This document shows, piece after piece, positions 17,094 to 24,482 of a DNA stretch of 42,744 bases. The stretch comes from Chloroflexota bacterium. GTDB lineage: Bacteria; Chloroflexota; Chloroflexia; Chloroflexales; Chloroflexaceae. The translations under genes were made by a program, and so were the position numbers. The notes below the pieces were generated by a model. That model was given only the letters and a program-made list of their open reading frames with translations. It did no database searches and was not told the DNA's origin. The stretch is taken from contig JAUQOZ010000326.1 of the NCBI GenBank assembly GCA_030550625.1, positions 1 to 42,744 on the forward strand. The letters are read 5' to 3'. How positions within the stretch are numbered: the stretch's first letter is position 1; every line of letters begins with the position of its first letter.

Positions 17094-19244
17094 TTAATCG
17101 CCTGACGCCGCGCCGCTCACGCTCTCTAACAAAATTTCGGCCACATCGCGCCGCTGCAACGTCTCGGCGCGACCGGTGTTCTTGGCCGCATCTTCAAACA
17201 TCACCATGCAGAACGGGCAGGCAACCGCCAGCGTCTGCGGTTGCGGCGCCACGAGCTGCTCCAACCGGATCACGTTCACATTGCGCTCACCCCAGCGTTC
17301 CAGCCAGACGTTGCCGCCGCCGCCGCCGCAACACATCGCCCGCTCGCGGTTGCGCTCCGGCGCTTCAACCAGCTCAAGGCCGGGGATGCTGCTCAGCAAG
17401 CTGCGCGGATCGTCGTAGATGTCGTTGTAGCGCCCGATGTAGCAGGGGTCGTGGTAGACCACCCGCTCGCTCACCGCTTTGGCCGGCTTAAGTTTGCCCT
17501 CGCGCACCAAGCGGGCCAAAAACTCGGTGTGATGGACGACCTCGTAATCAATGCCGGCCCGCCCGCCGAACTGCGGGTACTCGTTCTTGATGCTGTTGAA
17601 GCAGTGGGCGCAGGTGGTGACGACCGTGCGGAACTTATACTGGTGCATCGTCTCGATCGCCTGTTGGGCTTGGGCTTGGAAGAGCATCTCTTCGCCCATG
17701 CGGCGGGCCGGGTCGCCAGTGCAACACTCCTCTTCGCCGAGAATAGCGAAATCGACCCCGGCTTGTTGCAGCAGTTGCACCATCGCCCGTGCCACCTTGC
17801 GCGATCGTTCGTCGTAGCTCGGTGCGCAGCCAACCCAATAGAGCACCTCAACCTGCTCTTTCTCGGCCAACACCGGCACGTCGAGCCCTTCTGTCCACGC
17901 GGTGCGCTCGCGGGCCGGCAGCCGCCACGGGTTGCTCTGCCGCTCGATCCCCTCGAGCACGCGCTTGACGCCTTGCGGCACTTCGCTGGCGATCATGGTC
18001 AAGTGGCGGCGCATATCAACGATGTCATCAACATGCTCGATCATCGCCGGGCATTCATGCACGCAAGCGTTGCAGGTGGTGCAAGCCCACAACTCTTCGG
18101 CCTCGATCACGGTGCCGATCAGCGGCAGCGTCTCGGCAGTCGCGCCGTTGCCGCTTAATTCGGCCAGTGTGCGCACCGTGCCATCTTTGAAATGGATCGG
18201 ATCGCCACGCTGCAAGTCAGCCAACTTGGTGATAATGTACTTCGGCGAGAGCAACGCGCCGCTGGCATGAGCCGGGCAAACGCTCTGGCAGCGACCGCAA
18301 CGCATACAAGCGTCAAGATCCATCCGCCGCTTCCACGTCAGATCGGCCAGCGCCGTCACACCCAGACGCGGCTCATCTTTCTCGATCTCAGCCTCAAGGT
18401 TGGGGATCGGATCGAGCGCGCCTTTTGGCTGCAAGTCGCGGAAGAGCGTATTCAGCGGTGTGTAGACGATATGGCGGAACTTGCTGAACGGCAGCGAGGC
18501 CATAAATAGGCCAGTCGCGGCAGCGTGGGTATACCAGAGCACCGGATGGATGGCGAGCGCCACCGGACTGCCGTCACCGAGGCCGATTGCGCGGAAGATG
18601 GTGGCTAGCGCAAAGCCAACATACGCCAGCTTGGCCCACTCTTGATCGTAGACCGGCACGCCGCCGATAGTCTGGTTCGCGATCCGCAACCCCTCGATGA
18701 GAAAGCCGCCAATCCCCAAAAACAGCAGCACCCCTAATACCCAGCCATCGGTGCGCCGGTTGTCGAGCCGGTCGGGCTTGGTGCGGTAGCGCCGCCACGT
18801 TGCCCACAGCAAGCCGGCGACGAAGGCCAAACCGAGCGTATCAAGGATGAACTCATAGGCTTTGTAAAAATCGCCGACCAAAATCTTGCCGGCCTGCTCA
18901 CCCATCAGGGGAATGGTGAAATCTTCTTCAACCGCGATAATATCGGTGCCGATAAACAGGGTGAGAAAGCCAAAGAAGATCAGGGCATGCATCACACCGG
19001 CTCGGCGGTCGCGCAACACCTTCTTTTGGCCGAGACTCTGGCGGGTAAACTCAAGCAAGCGAGTGATCGGATTGCCGATCCGGTTGGCGGGCCGCCCCCG
19101 TCGCCAGCGGGCAATGTCGCGCAGGATGCCCCATGCCATCACCGCAGTGGTAATCAGAACCGTCAAGTAGAGGAAGGTTGCGCCAATCGTATGGTCGATG
19201 TTCCAATAGATCTCGCGGATCGCGATAATCTGCTCTTGCTCCAT
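17094..19244 (-). CDS. membrane FeS oxidoreductase, EtfD / heterodisulfide-reductase-like (ETF:menaquinone oxidoreductase)
   Basis: The 716-residue protein probably passes electrons from the electron transfer flavoprotein to menaquinone. The first 280 residues hold about six membrane helices of a nitrate-reductase-gamma/HdrE-like cytochrome b domain. A ferredoxin domain follows with CMRCGRCQSVCPAH and CTTCNACVHECPA, two 4Fe-4S motifs. The HdrD-like part has paired CCG domains: EECCTGDPARRMGEE with TTCAHCFNSIKNEYP, and YHDPCYIGRYND with CCGGGGGNVW. This fused layout is that of actinobacterial EtfD (FadF). The start at 19244 is supported by GGAGA shortly upstream; an in-frame GTG at 19259 is less likely. 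No etfAB genes are in the window. Confidence 0.88.
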   Translation of the reverse strand: MEQEQIIAIREIYWNIDHTIGATFLYLTVLITTAVMAWGILRDIARWRRGRPANRIGNPITRLLEFTRQSLGQKKVLRDRRAGVMHALIFFGFLTLFIGTDIIAVEEDFTIPLMGEQAGKILVGDFYKAYEFILDTLGLAFVAGLLWATWRRYRTKPDRLDNRRTDGWVLGVLLFLGIGGFLIEGLRIANQTIGGVPVYDQEWAKLAYVGFALATIFRAIGLGDGSPVALAIHPVLWYTHAAATGLFMASLPFSKFRHIVYTPLNTLFRDLQPKGALDPIPNLEAEIEKDEPRLGVTALADLTWKRRMDLDACMRCGRCQSVCPAHASGALLSPKYIITKLADLQRGDPIHFKDGTVRTLAELSGNGATAETLPLIGTVIEAEELWACTTCNACVHECPAMIEHVDDIVDMRRHLTMIASEVPQGVKRVLEGIERQSNPWRLPARERTAWTEGLDVPVLAEKEQVEVLYWVGCAPSYDERSRKVARAMVQLLQQAGVDFAILGEEECCTGDPARRMGEEMLFQAQAQQAIETMHQYKFRTVVTTCAHCFNSIKNEYPQFGGRAGIDYEVVHHTEFLARLVREGKLKPAKAVSERVVYHDPCYIGRYNDIYDDPRSLLSSIPGLELVEAPERNRERAMCCGGGGGNVWLERWGERNVNVIRLEQLVAPQPQTLAVACPFCMVMFEDAAKNTGRAETLQRRDVAEILLESVSGAASGD

Positions 19245-19337
19245 TGCCTTTCTCCGCACAAATGCCGGCGTCCGGAACTGGGCCGATCATAGCATTCGTG
19301 CTGCAAAGCGTCAATGCGACAAGAATGGCATACGAAC

Positions 19338-20372
19338 TTAATCGGCAAAGGCCACCAACGCCCCCCGCACCACGACATTGACCCGCGCGCCAAGCGGCAC
19401 ATCATGCCACGGGGCCAGACGCGCCGTGATCATGGTGCCGTCGCTTAGGCGCACCTCGTACCGTACATCGGCGCCGAAATAGTTACGCTCGACGATCTGG
19501 TGCGGCGATTCGTCATCGGCCGCCAATTCGATCGCTTCGGGCCGGATCATCACGCTGACCGGGCCATGGTGCGGGGTCAGCAACGGCAAACGCCCGATCA
19601 CGCTCTGCGCAACCAGACCGTGCGCTTCCGCTGGAATAAAATTAGCTGCGCCGACAAACGAAGCGACGGCGCGATTGGCCGGACGCTCATACAGGTCACG
19701 CGGCGGTGCGACCTGCACAATCCTCCCGTTGATCATGACCCCGACCAGATCGGCAATGCTGAGCGCCTCTTCCTGATCGTGAGTGACGAAGAGAGCCGTC
19801 GCACCTTCGCGGCGCAAAATCTGGCGCACTTCGTTGCGCACCGCCGTTCGCAAGCCGGCATCAAGGTTCGAGAAGGGTTCATCAAGCAAAATGAGTGCCG
19901 GACGGGGAGCCAAGGCGCGGGCTAGCGCGACTCGTTGCTGCTGCCCGCCCGACAATTCGTGCGGCATACGCCGGCCAACATCGGCCAACCCCACCAACGC
20001 CAGCAACTCTTGCACCCGCGTCTCGCGTTCAGGACTGCGCGGCAAACCATAGGCCACATTTTGCGCCACGCTGAGATGGGGGAAGAGGGCGTAATCTTGA
20101 AACACCATCCCCACTCGTCGCTGTTCGGGCGGGATGCCGGCCCCGCATGGCCCTACCACCGTGCGCCCGCCGATCATAATGACACCGCTATCAGGCTGCT
20201 CGAAACCGGCAATCAGGCGCAGCAACGTGGTCTTGCCGCAGCCCGACGGGCCGAGCAAGGCCATAAACTTGCCGGCAGCCAGATCGAGACTGACTTCATT
20301 GACCGCCGTGAGCGATCCGTAACGGCGGCTCAGGTGTTGGATGGAGAGCGCAGTTGTTTCGATTGAGATCAT
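19338..20372 (-). CDS. ABC transporter ATP-binding protein (FbpC/PotA-like, with TOBE domain)
   Basis: The 344-residue subunit would energise uptake by an inner-membrane permease. It shows Walker A GPSGCGKTT, the Q-loop in VFQDYALFPHL, signature LSGGQQQRVALARAL, Walker B LILLDEPFSNLD and the switch His in FVTHDQEEA. A TOBE-like beta domain (about residues 235-344) resembles iron(III), spermidine or sulfate importers; FbpC-type is the closest by eye. No permease or binding-protein gene adjoins, so it is an orphan. No good Shine-Dalgarno precedes the ATG at 20372, and a 42-bp repeat array occupies the upstream 180 bp. Confidence 0.88.
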   Translation of the reverse strand: MISIETTALSIQHLSRRYGSLTAVNEVSLDLAAGKFMALLGPSGCGKTTLLRLIAGFEQPDSGVIMIGGRTVVGPCGAGIPPEQRRVGMVFQDYALFPHLSVAQNVAYGLPRSPERETRVQELLALVGLADVGRRMPHELSGGQQQRVALARALAPRPALILLDEPFSNLDAGLRTAVRNEVRQILRREGATALFVTHDQEEALSIADLVGVMINGRIVQVAPPRDLYERPANRAVASFVGAANFIPAEAHGLVAQSVIGRLPLLTPHHGPVSVMIRPEAIELAADDESPHQIVERNYFGADVRYEVRLSDGTMITARLAPWHDVPLGARVNVVVRGALVAFAD

Positions 20373-20420
20373 GGTTTACGGATAGCGTTGAGGGCAGAGC
20401 GGCGCTCGGCCCGGCCAATA

Positions 20421-20545
20421 TGGATGGCGTAGCGGGCAAAGCGACGCTCTGCCCGTGCAATACGGATGGCGTAGCAGGCAAAGCGACACTCTGCCCGTGC
20501 AATACGGATGGCGTAGCAGGCAAAGCGACGCTCTGCCCGTACCGA
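20421..20545. repeat. 42-bp tandem repeat array (3 units) between divergent genes
   Basis: Units starting GGATGGCGTAG begin at 20421, 20463 and 20505, period exactly 42, with only one or two substitutions. A degenerate further unit may lie at 20379-20420. Both strands stay open (14-residue repeats) because 42 is a multiple of 3, but no start signals support a gene. The array separates the ABC ATPase gene from the CBS gene. Confidence 0.85.
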
Positions 20546-20593
20546 TCTTTGATTTGGATTGTAACATACCCGTGAAAGTTGTTACCCATTTAC

Positions 20594-20621
20594 TTCGCAA
20601 AATGCAGGCGCATGGTATAGT
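20594..20621 (+). promoter_or_regulatory. possible promoter of the CBS-ACT gene
   Basis: TTCGCA (20594-20599) and TATAGT (20616-20621) are 16 bp apart, 58 bases before the ATG at 20679. The -10 is good and the -35 is moderate. Confidence 0.45.
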
Positions 20622-20678
20622 TGAAGATAGAGAGCAGCGAAGGCGCTGCTCGTGACGAGGCGTCAGGGAGGTAGACTT

Positions 20679-21326
20679 ATGTTTGTTGGCGAGCGGATGT
20701 CGCATCCCCCGATTACGGTAACTCCGGAAACATCGATCCACGATGCAATGCACCTGATGCGCACCGAACATATCCGGCGCGCGCCGGTGGTTTCCCACGG
20801 TCATCTGGTCGGTATTGTCTCGCTGAAAGACCTGATCAACGCCTCGCCTTCGCCGGCAACGACGCTGAGCGTGTGGGAATTGAACTACTTGCTAAGCAAG
20901 CTGACGGTTGACCGCGTGATGACCCGCGATGTCTATACGGTTTCGGTTGACACACCGATCGAGGAAGCAGCGCGGATTATGGCCGACCGGCGGGTAGGCG
21001 GGTTGCCGGTGATGCGCGGGAATGAGCTGGTCGGTATTATTACCGAGACCGATCTGTTCAAGATCTTCCTTGAGCTGATGGGGGCGCGCAACCCCGGCAT
21101 CCGGGTGACGGTGAGTATGGCCGATGAGCCGGGATCGCTCGCCAAACTCACGGCAGCGATTGCCAATAGCGGCGGGAATATCATTGCGCTCGGCACCTTC
21201 GCCGGCGAGACGGCGGCTATGTCGGAAGTGACCTTTAAGGTCAGCGGCATGACGATCGATCAGGTGCGCGAGGTGATTACGCCAGTGGTAGCGAAGGTGG
21301 TAGATGTGCGCGAGACGCATCCGTAG
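20679..21326 (+). CDS. CBS domain pair plus ACT domain protein (AcuB-like)
   Basis: The 215-residue protein contains two CBS motifs: MSHPPITVTPETSIHDAM through HLVGIVSLKDL (about residues 7-55) and VMTRDVYTVSVDTPIEEAA through ELVGIITETDLF (about 78-130). An ACT domain follows (about 140-215: RVTVSMADEPGSLAKLTAAI). CBS pairs bind adenine nucleotides and ACT domains bind small ligands such as amino acids, so this is a likely metabolic sensor with no catalytic part. The same architecture is found in proteins annotated AcuB, whose function outside Bacillus is unsure. I chose 20679 because GGGAGG lies seven bases upstream; an earlier in-frame start at 20652 would precede that site. Confidence 0.88.
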   Translation: MFVGERMSHPPITVTPETSIHDAMHLMRTEHIRRAPVVSHGHLVGIVSLKDLINASPSPATTLSVWELNYLLSKLTVDRVMTRDVYTVSVDTPIEEAARIMADRRVGGLPVMRGNELVGIITETDLFKIFLELMGARNPGIRVTVSMADEPGSLAKLTAAIANSGGNIIALGTFAGETAAMSEVTFKVSGMTIDQVREVITPVVAKVVDVRETHP

Positions 21327-21332
21327 TAGCAG

Positions 21333-21396
21333 CACAGCGTTGCTGTGCTGCGAGGGGGCACAGCGTTGCTGTGCTGCGAGGGGGCACAGCAACGCT
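21333..21396. repeat. 26-bp tandem palindromic repeat (2 units plus an inverted variant)
   Basis: CACAGC-GTT-GCTGTG followed by CTGCGAGGGGG starts at 21333 and 21359 (period 26). At 21385 the unit reads CACAGCAACGCTGCG, a rearranged form. It occupies the gap between the convergent CBS gene and amidase gene, so each palindrome could act as a transcription stop for both strands. Confidence 0.75.
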
Positions 21397-21406
21397 GCGA
21401 TCGTAC

Positions 21407-24259
21407 TTATCTTGCGATAAACGGCAACATGACGCGATGAATCGTCATCGCGCTATCGACCCGCAATGGCAACGAGAGGATTTCGCTCTCGTTGCCATTG
21501 CTGTCAATGGCCTGATAGAGTAAGCGGTATTCGCCATCGGCCAGCGCCCCGATCTCGATCACGTTATCAGTCGTGGTAATCCACGTTTCACCATCCCACG
21601 AGTAGCGTAGCCGCGCGCTGCCGCCGCCTAAGTCAGATGCGCTCAGCCGCAGACCGGTGAGTGTGCGGAAATGTGATCCAACCCCCTCACCTTGCGCCAA
21701 ACCATCACGCACAAGCTCAAAATCGTCAGCCCCCGGCGCTTTGATCCGGTAGCCAACCGCCGCCCCGCCTTCCAACTCAAAATATTTGATCGCAAGCGTA
21801 TGCAACCCAGCAGTGAGCGAGATGGTGCCGGTCACGGTCGTAAAGGGGTGAATACCGGTATTCGCGACGACCAGTTGCTCGTTGACCCACAGCCATGCCC
21901 CGTCGTCGCTGCTCAGCTCGAAGGTATATTCACCACTCACTGGCGCGATAAAGGTGCGAGTCTGTTCGATCAGGAAGTGGTTGCTCAGGCCGGGCAACGG
22001 CCCGCCGCCACCCCAATCGCGCAACTCGCCGTGCCAAACGAAACTGCCGAGCAATGCGCCGCGCCGGATGCTGAGCGGGTTTTGCGTGCGGGCAAGCAGC
22101 CGTTCCGGGGTGTTGGCCAACTCGTACACCATCGCCAACGGTTGCAAGCCCTCATTGTAGCGGGCCGGCTGCGGCGGTTGCCGTTCCGGCGTGATCGTGA
22201 TCTGCTGCTCGGCCTGCGCAGTGGCAACGTATGCCACATACTCGTGGATCGCGCCAGCCCGCAACGTGACTGTTCCCGGAACCCGGAACCGCACGTAGCC
22301 GGCAATGGTCTGGGTTTGGCCGGGGTCAAGCCGCCCGCTGATCCCCCATCGCCACGGGTAGCCGCCGGTTGCGCCGGCGCAGCTTACCTCGCGATCCACC
22401 GGCCCCAACATCACCCGGAAGCGCCCGGCTTCTTTGGGAAAGGTTGGGTAACTCTGATTAGGCGCGCCAAGGAAGCATTCGCCTTCATCGTAGACATACC
22501 CTTCGCGCTCAAATGTGCCGGCGCTGAAATCAAACACGCTTCCTCCCGGCGGGTCTTGGCCGTAGATCGGCACGGCGCCGGCATTGCGCACGGTAAAGCG
22601 CACCGGCAATACCTCGCCAGCAGCAATGGTTGTGGCGCCATACTCCACCGATACCAGTTCAAGGCGCTGGTTAGCGGTATCGAGCGGCTGCCACTGCACG
22701 GCGTCAAACAGCACGGCCCGCCACGTATTCAACGGTTCGCCGGTCAGATCGGAAAGAGATACGCTCACTGTATTGGCGGCAAAGTTGTACGAACCAAGAT
22801 CGACCCAGCCCTGTTGCGCTGCTTGATCCACCACCCGTTCGACCACCCCGCCGGCAGTCGTGATCCGGTAGCGCGCTTGCCGGCTGGGGTTGAGATTGGC
22901 GCAATTGGCCGGGATATGCACCAGCACCCGATAGACGCCGGGCGCCGGCAGATTGGGCCGCCATGTGGCCCAGTTGGTGCTTTCGGAGGGTTGATCGGTA
23001 GCGTAGGTATAAAGCGCGCTGCCGCCATAGCCGCAGGCGCTCGGATACCACGTAGCGTTGCTGCGGGTAAAGCCGCTCTCGTGTTCTTCAATCACCAGAT
23101 CACCGTTGTCGGGTTGGCTTTCGCCGGCAAGGCGGGCCTGCACCCGCTGGCGAACCAGCGGCAACAGATTAAACAACCGGTCGCCGGGGCAAGTGGTGTA
23201 GCCGTTGGGAGTAACTTGGCGATGGCCGCTGATGTGGTCAATCACGGCGCCGGGATTGAAGGGAGCACAGTAGCGCGAGATCGAGCAGCCGTAGTAGAAG
23301 CTGCGCCCCATCGGATCGATCCGCTTTTGATCGGCTTTCCACGCCAGTAGCGCCACGAGCGAGTCAAGCGCAGCCGCAGTTGGCTCAACCGTGCTATAGG
23401 TACCGATCAGCGAGACACCCATTGAACCATAATTGGCCGTATCGTGAAAGCCAACCACATCATCACCGCCAGCCCGCCCTTCGTAGATCACGCCGTTGGG
23501 GTCGATTAGATAGTTATAGCCGATATCGCCCCAGCCGCGGGTGTAGGTGTGGAACGACCAGATCGAACGCACCACATCAGCCCACGTCTGGCCTGCGGCC
23601 AAGGTATTTGAGCCAGCGGTATGGTGAACCACCAAATGGCGCACCGGATAATAGGCCGGCGGCGCTTGCGGGCTGGTCTGGCCGTGCGGATTGCCCCACG
23701 CCGTGCGGCTCACCACTGGCGGTCGCTCGATGGCGGCGACTCCCGCGGCTGGTGTTGCCACCGGAACCGCCGGGCCAAACCGGCTATCGACCGTGTTGAC
23801 CGTAACCGAGCGAAACGCGGCAGGATCGTTGGTTTCAACCCGCACCTGATACCAGTGCCGGTCTTCACCGGCATAGACAATCTCGCTCCAGTGCAGATCA
23901 GCGCCATCACCGGCCTGCCAGAGTTCCTCATCCTCGGCCACAATGGCCCAATCGCTCCACGTCACACCATCGCCACTCACTCGCACCGCCACGACCGGCG
24001 CCGTAGCTGGATCAGCCGTCCATTGCAGCAGCACATGGGTAAAGGGGCGCGGCGCGCGGGTAGGAGCGGTTTGATAACCGGCAGCAGCCGCCAACAGAGG
24101 CAAAGCATCTGCCGGTGCGGTGGTCATGTCAACGGCAAAGAGCTGGGTATCGGGCCGGCCATCGGCAGTGGCAGCCGGAGCTGCCGGCGCCGGCGTCAAC
24201 GGCAGAAGCAGCGCCCAGAGGAGGCCGATGGAAAGGAGAAGACGAATGCGCGTAATCAT
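21407..24259 (-). CDS. secreted N-acetylmuramoyl-L-alanine amidase (PGRP/Amidase_2) with carbohydrate-binding-like and PA14 modules
   Basis: This 950-residue exported protein probably cleaves the peptide from glycan in cell walls. A signal peptide covers residues 1-27. After a Trp-rich region, the PGRP-like domain (about 190-375) shows RTAWGNPHG, HLVVHHTAGS with the first zinc His, WGDIGYNYLIDPNG, GSMGVSLIGTY and ISGHRQVTPNGYTTCPGD with the second His and Cys ligands. Residues 400-520 look like the golvesin/xanthan-lyase-type binding domain (STNWATWRPNLPAPGVYRVL, then VLFDAVQW). A PA14 module (about 745-870: FIAPVSGEYTFELSSDDGAWL) follows, then a short beta domain. The modular tail suggests binding to a surface polysaccharide. 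GAGGT precedes the ATG by five bases. Confidence 0.87.
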   Translation of the reverse strand: MITRIRLLLSIGLLWALLLPLTPAPAAPAATADGRPDTQLFAVDMTTAPADALPLLAAAAGYQTAPTRAPRPFTHVLLQWTADPATAPVVAVRVSGDGVTWSDWAIVAEDEELWQAGDGADLHWSEIVYAGEDRHWYQVRVETNDPAAFRSVTVNTVDSRFGPAVPVATPAAGVAAIERPPVVSRTAWGNPHGQTSPQAPPAYYPVRHLVVHHTAGSNTLAAGQTWADVVRSIWSFHTYTRGWGDIGYNYLIDPNGVIYEGRAGGDDVVGFHDTANYGSMGVSLIGTYSTVEPTAAALDSLVALLAWKADQKRIDPMGRSFYYGCSISRYCAPFNPGAVIDHISGHRQVTPNGYTTCPGDRLFNLLPLVRQRVQARLAGESQPDNGDLVIEEHESGFTRSNATWYPSACGYGGSALYTYATDQPSESTNWATWRPNLPAPGVYRVLVHIPANCANLNPSRQARYRITTAGGVVERVVDQAAQQGWVDLGSYNFAANTVSVSLSDLTGEPLNTWRAVLFDAVQWQPLDTANQRLELVSVEYGATTIAAGEVLPVRFTVRNAGAVPIYGQDPPGGSVFDFSAGTFEREGYVYDEGECFLGAPNQSYPTFPKEAGRFRVMLGPVDREVSCAGATGGYPWRWGISGRLDPGQTQTIAGYVRFRVPGTVTLRAGAIHEYVAYVATAQAEQQITITPERQPPQPARYNEGLQPLAMVYELANTPERLLARTQNPLSIRRGALLGSFVWHGELRDWGGGGPLPGLSNHFLIEQTRTFIAPVSGEYTFELSSDDGAWLWVNEQLVVANTGIHPFTTVTGTISLTAGLHTLAIKYFELEGGAAVGYRIKAPGADDFELVRDGLAQGEGVGSHFRTLTGLRLSASDLGGGSARLRYSWDGETWITTTDNVIEIGALADGEYRLLYQAIDSNGNESEILSLPLRVDSAMTIHRVMLPFIAR

Positions 24260-24482
24260 CGCACACCTCGGCGACTATAATCGGTATCTACCCTGATTCT
24301 AACGATAGAGCGTCGTACAGTCGATAGGCGGGGGTGACGAATCGATGACAGCCACCCTGTAAGCCATCCGTCATCTGCGCCCAATTGCTGATTGGGGAAA
24401 CTTCTGTTACCATACATAAAGGTTTAATTAACCAATTAACTAAACCGTGCTCTGAGCTTCGTCACCATACTTGCCAGCGTTT
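24260..24482. other. divergent intergenic region with possible promoter of the kinase operon
   Basis: TTGCTG, a 17-bp spacer and TACCAT around 24386-24414 could serve the plus-strand kinase gene; the match is modest. The AT-rich near-palindrome GGTTTAATTAACCAATTAAC continues to TAAACC at 24420-24445 and may bind a regulator. No gene was seen. Confidence 0.35.

Noticed and set aside
20296..20589. 97-residue minus-strand frame with a 14-residue repeat (GQSVALPATPSVL)
   Set aside because: It follows the 42-bp DNA repeat, equally open on the opposite strand, and overlaps the ABC ATPase gene start; no start signals.
21692..23350. 552-residue plus-strand frame inside the amidase gene
   Set aside because: The amidase, binding and PA14 motifs are clear on the minus strand, and this frame has no recognisable domain.
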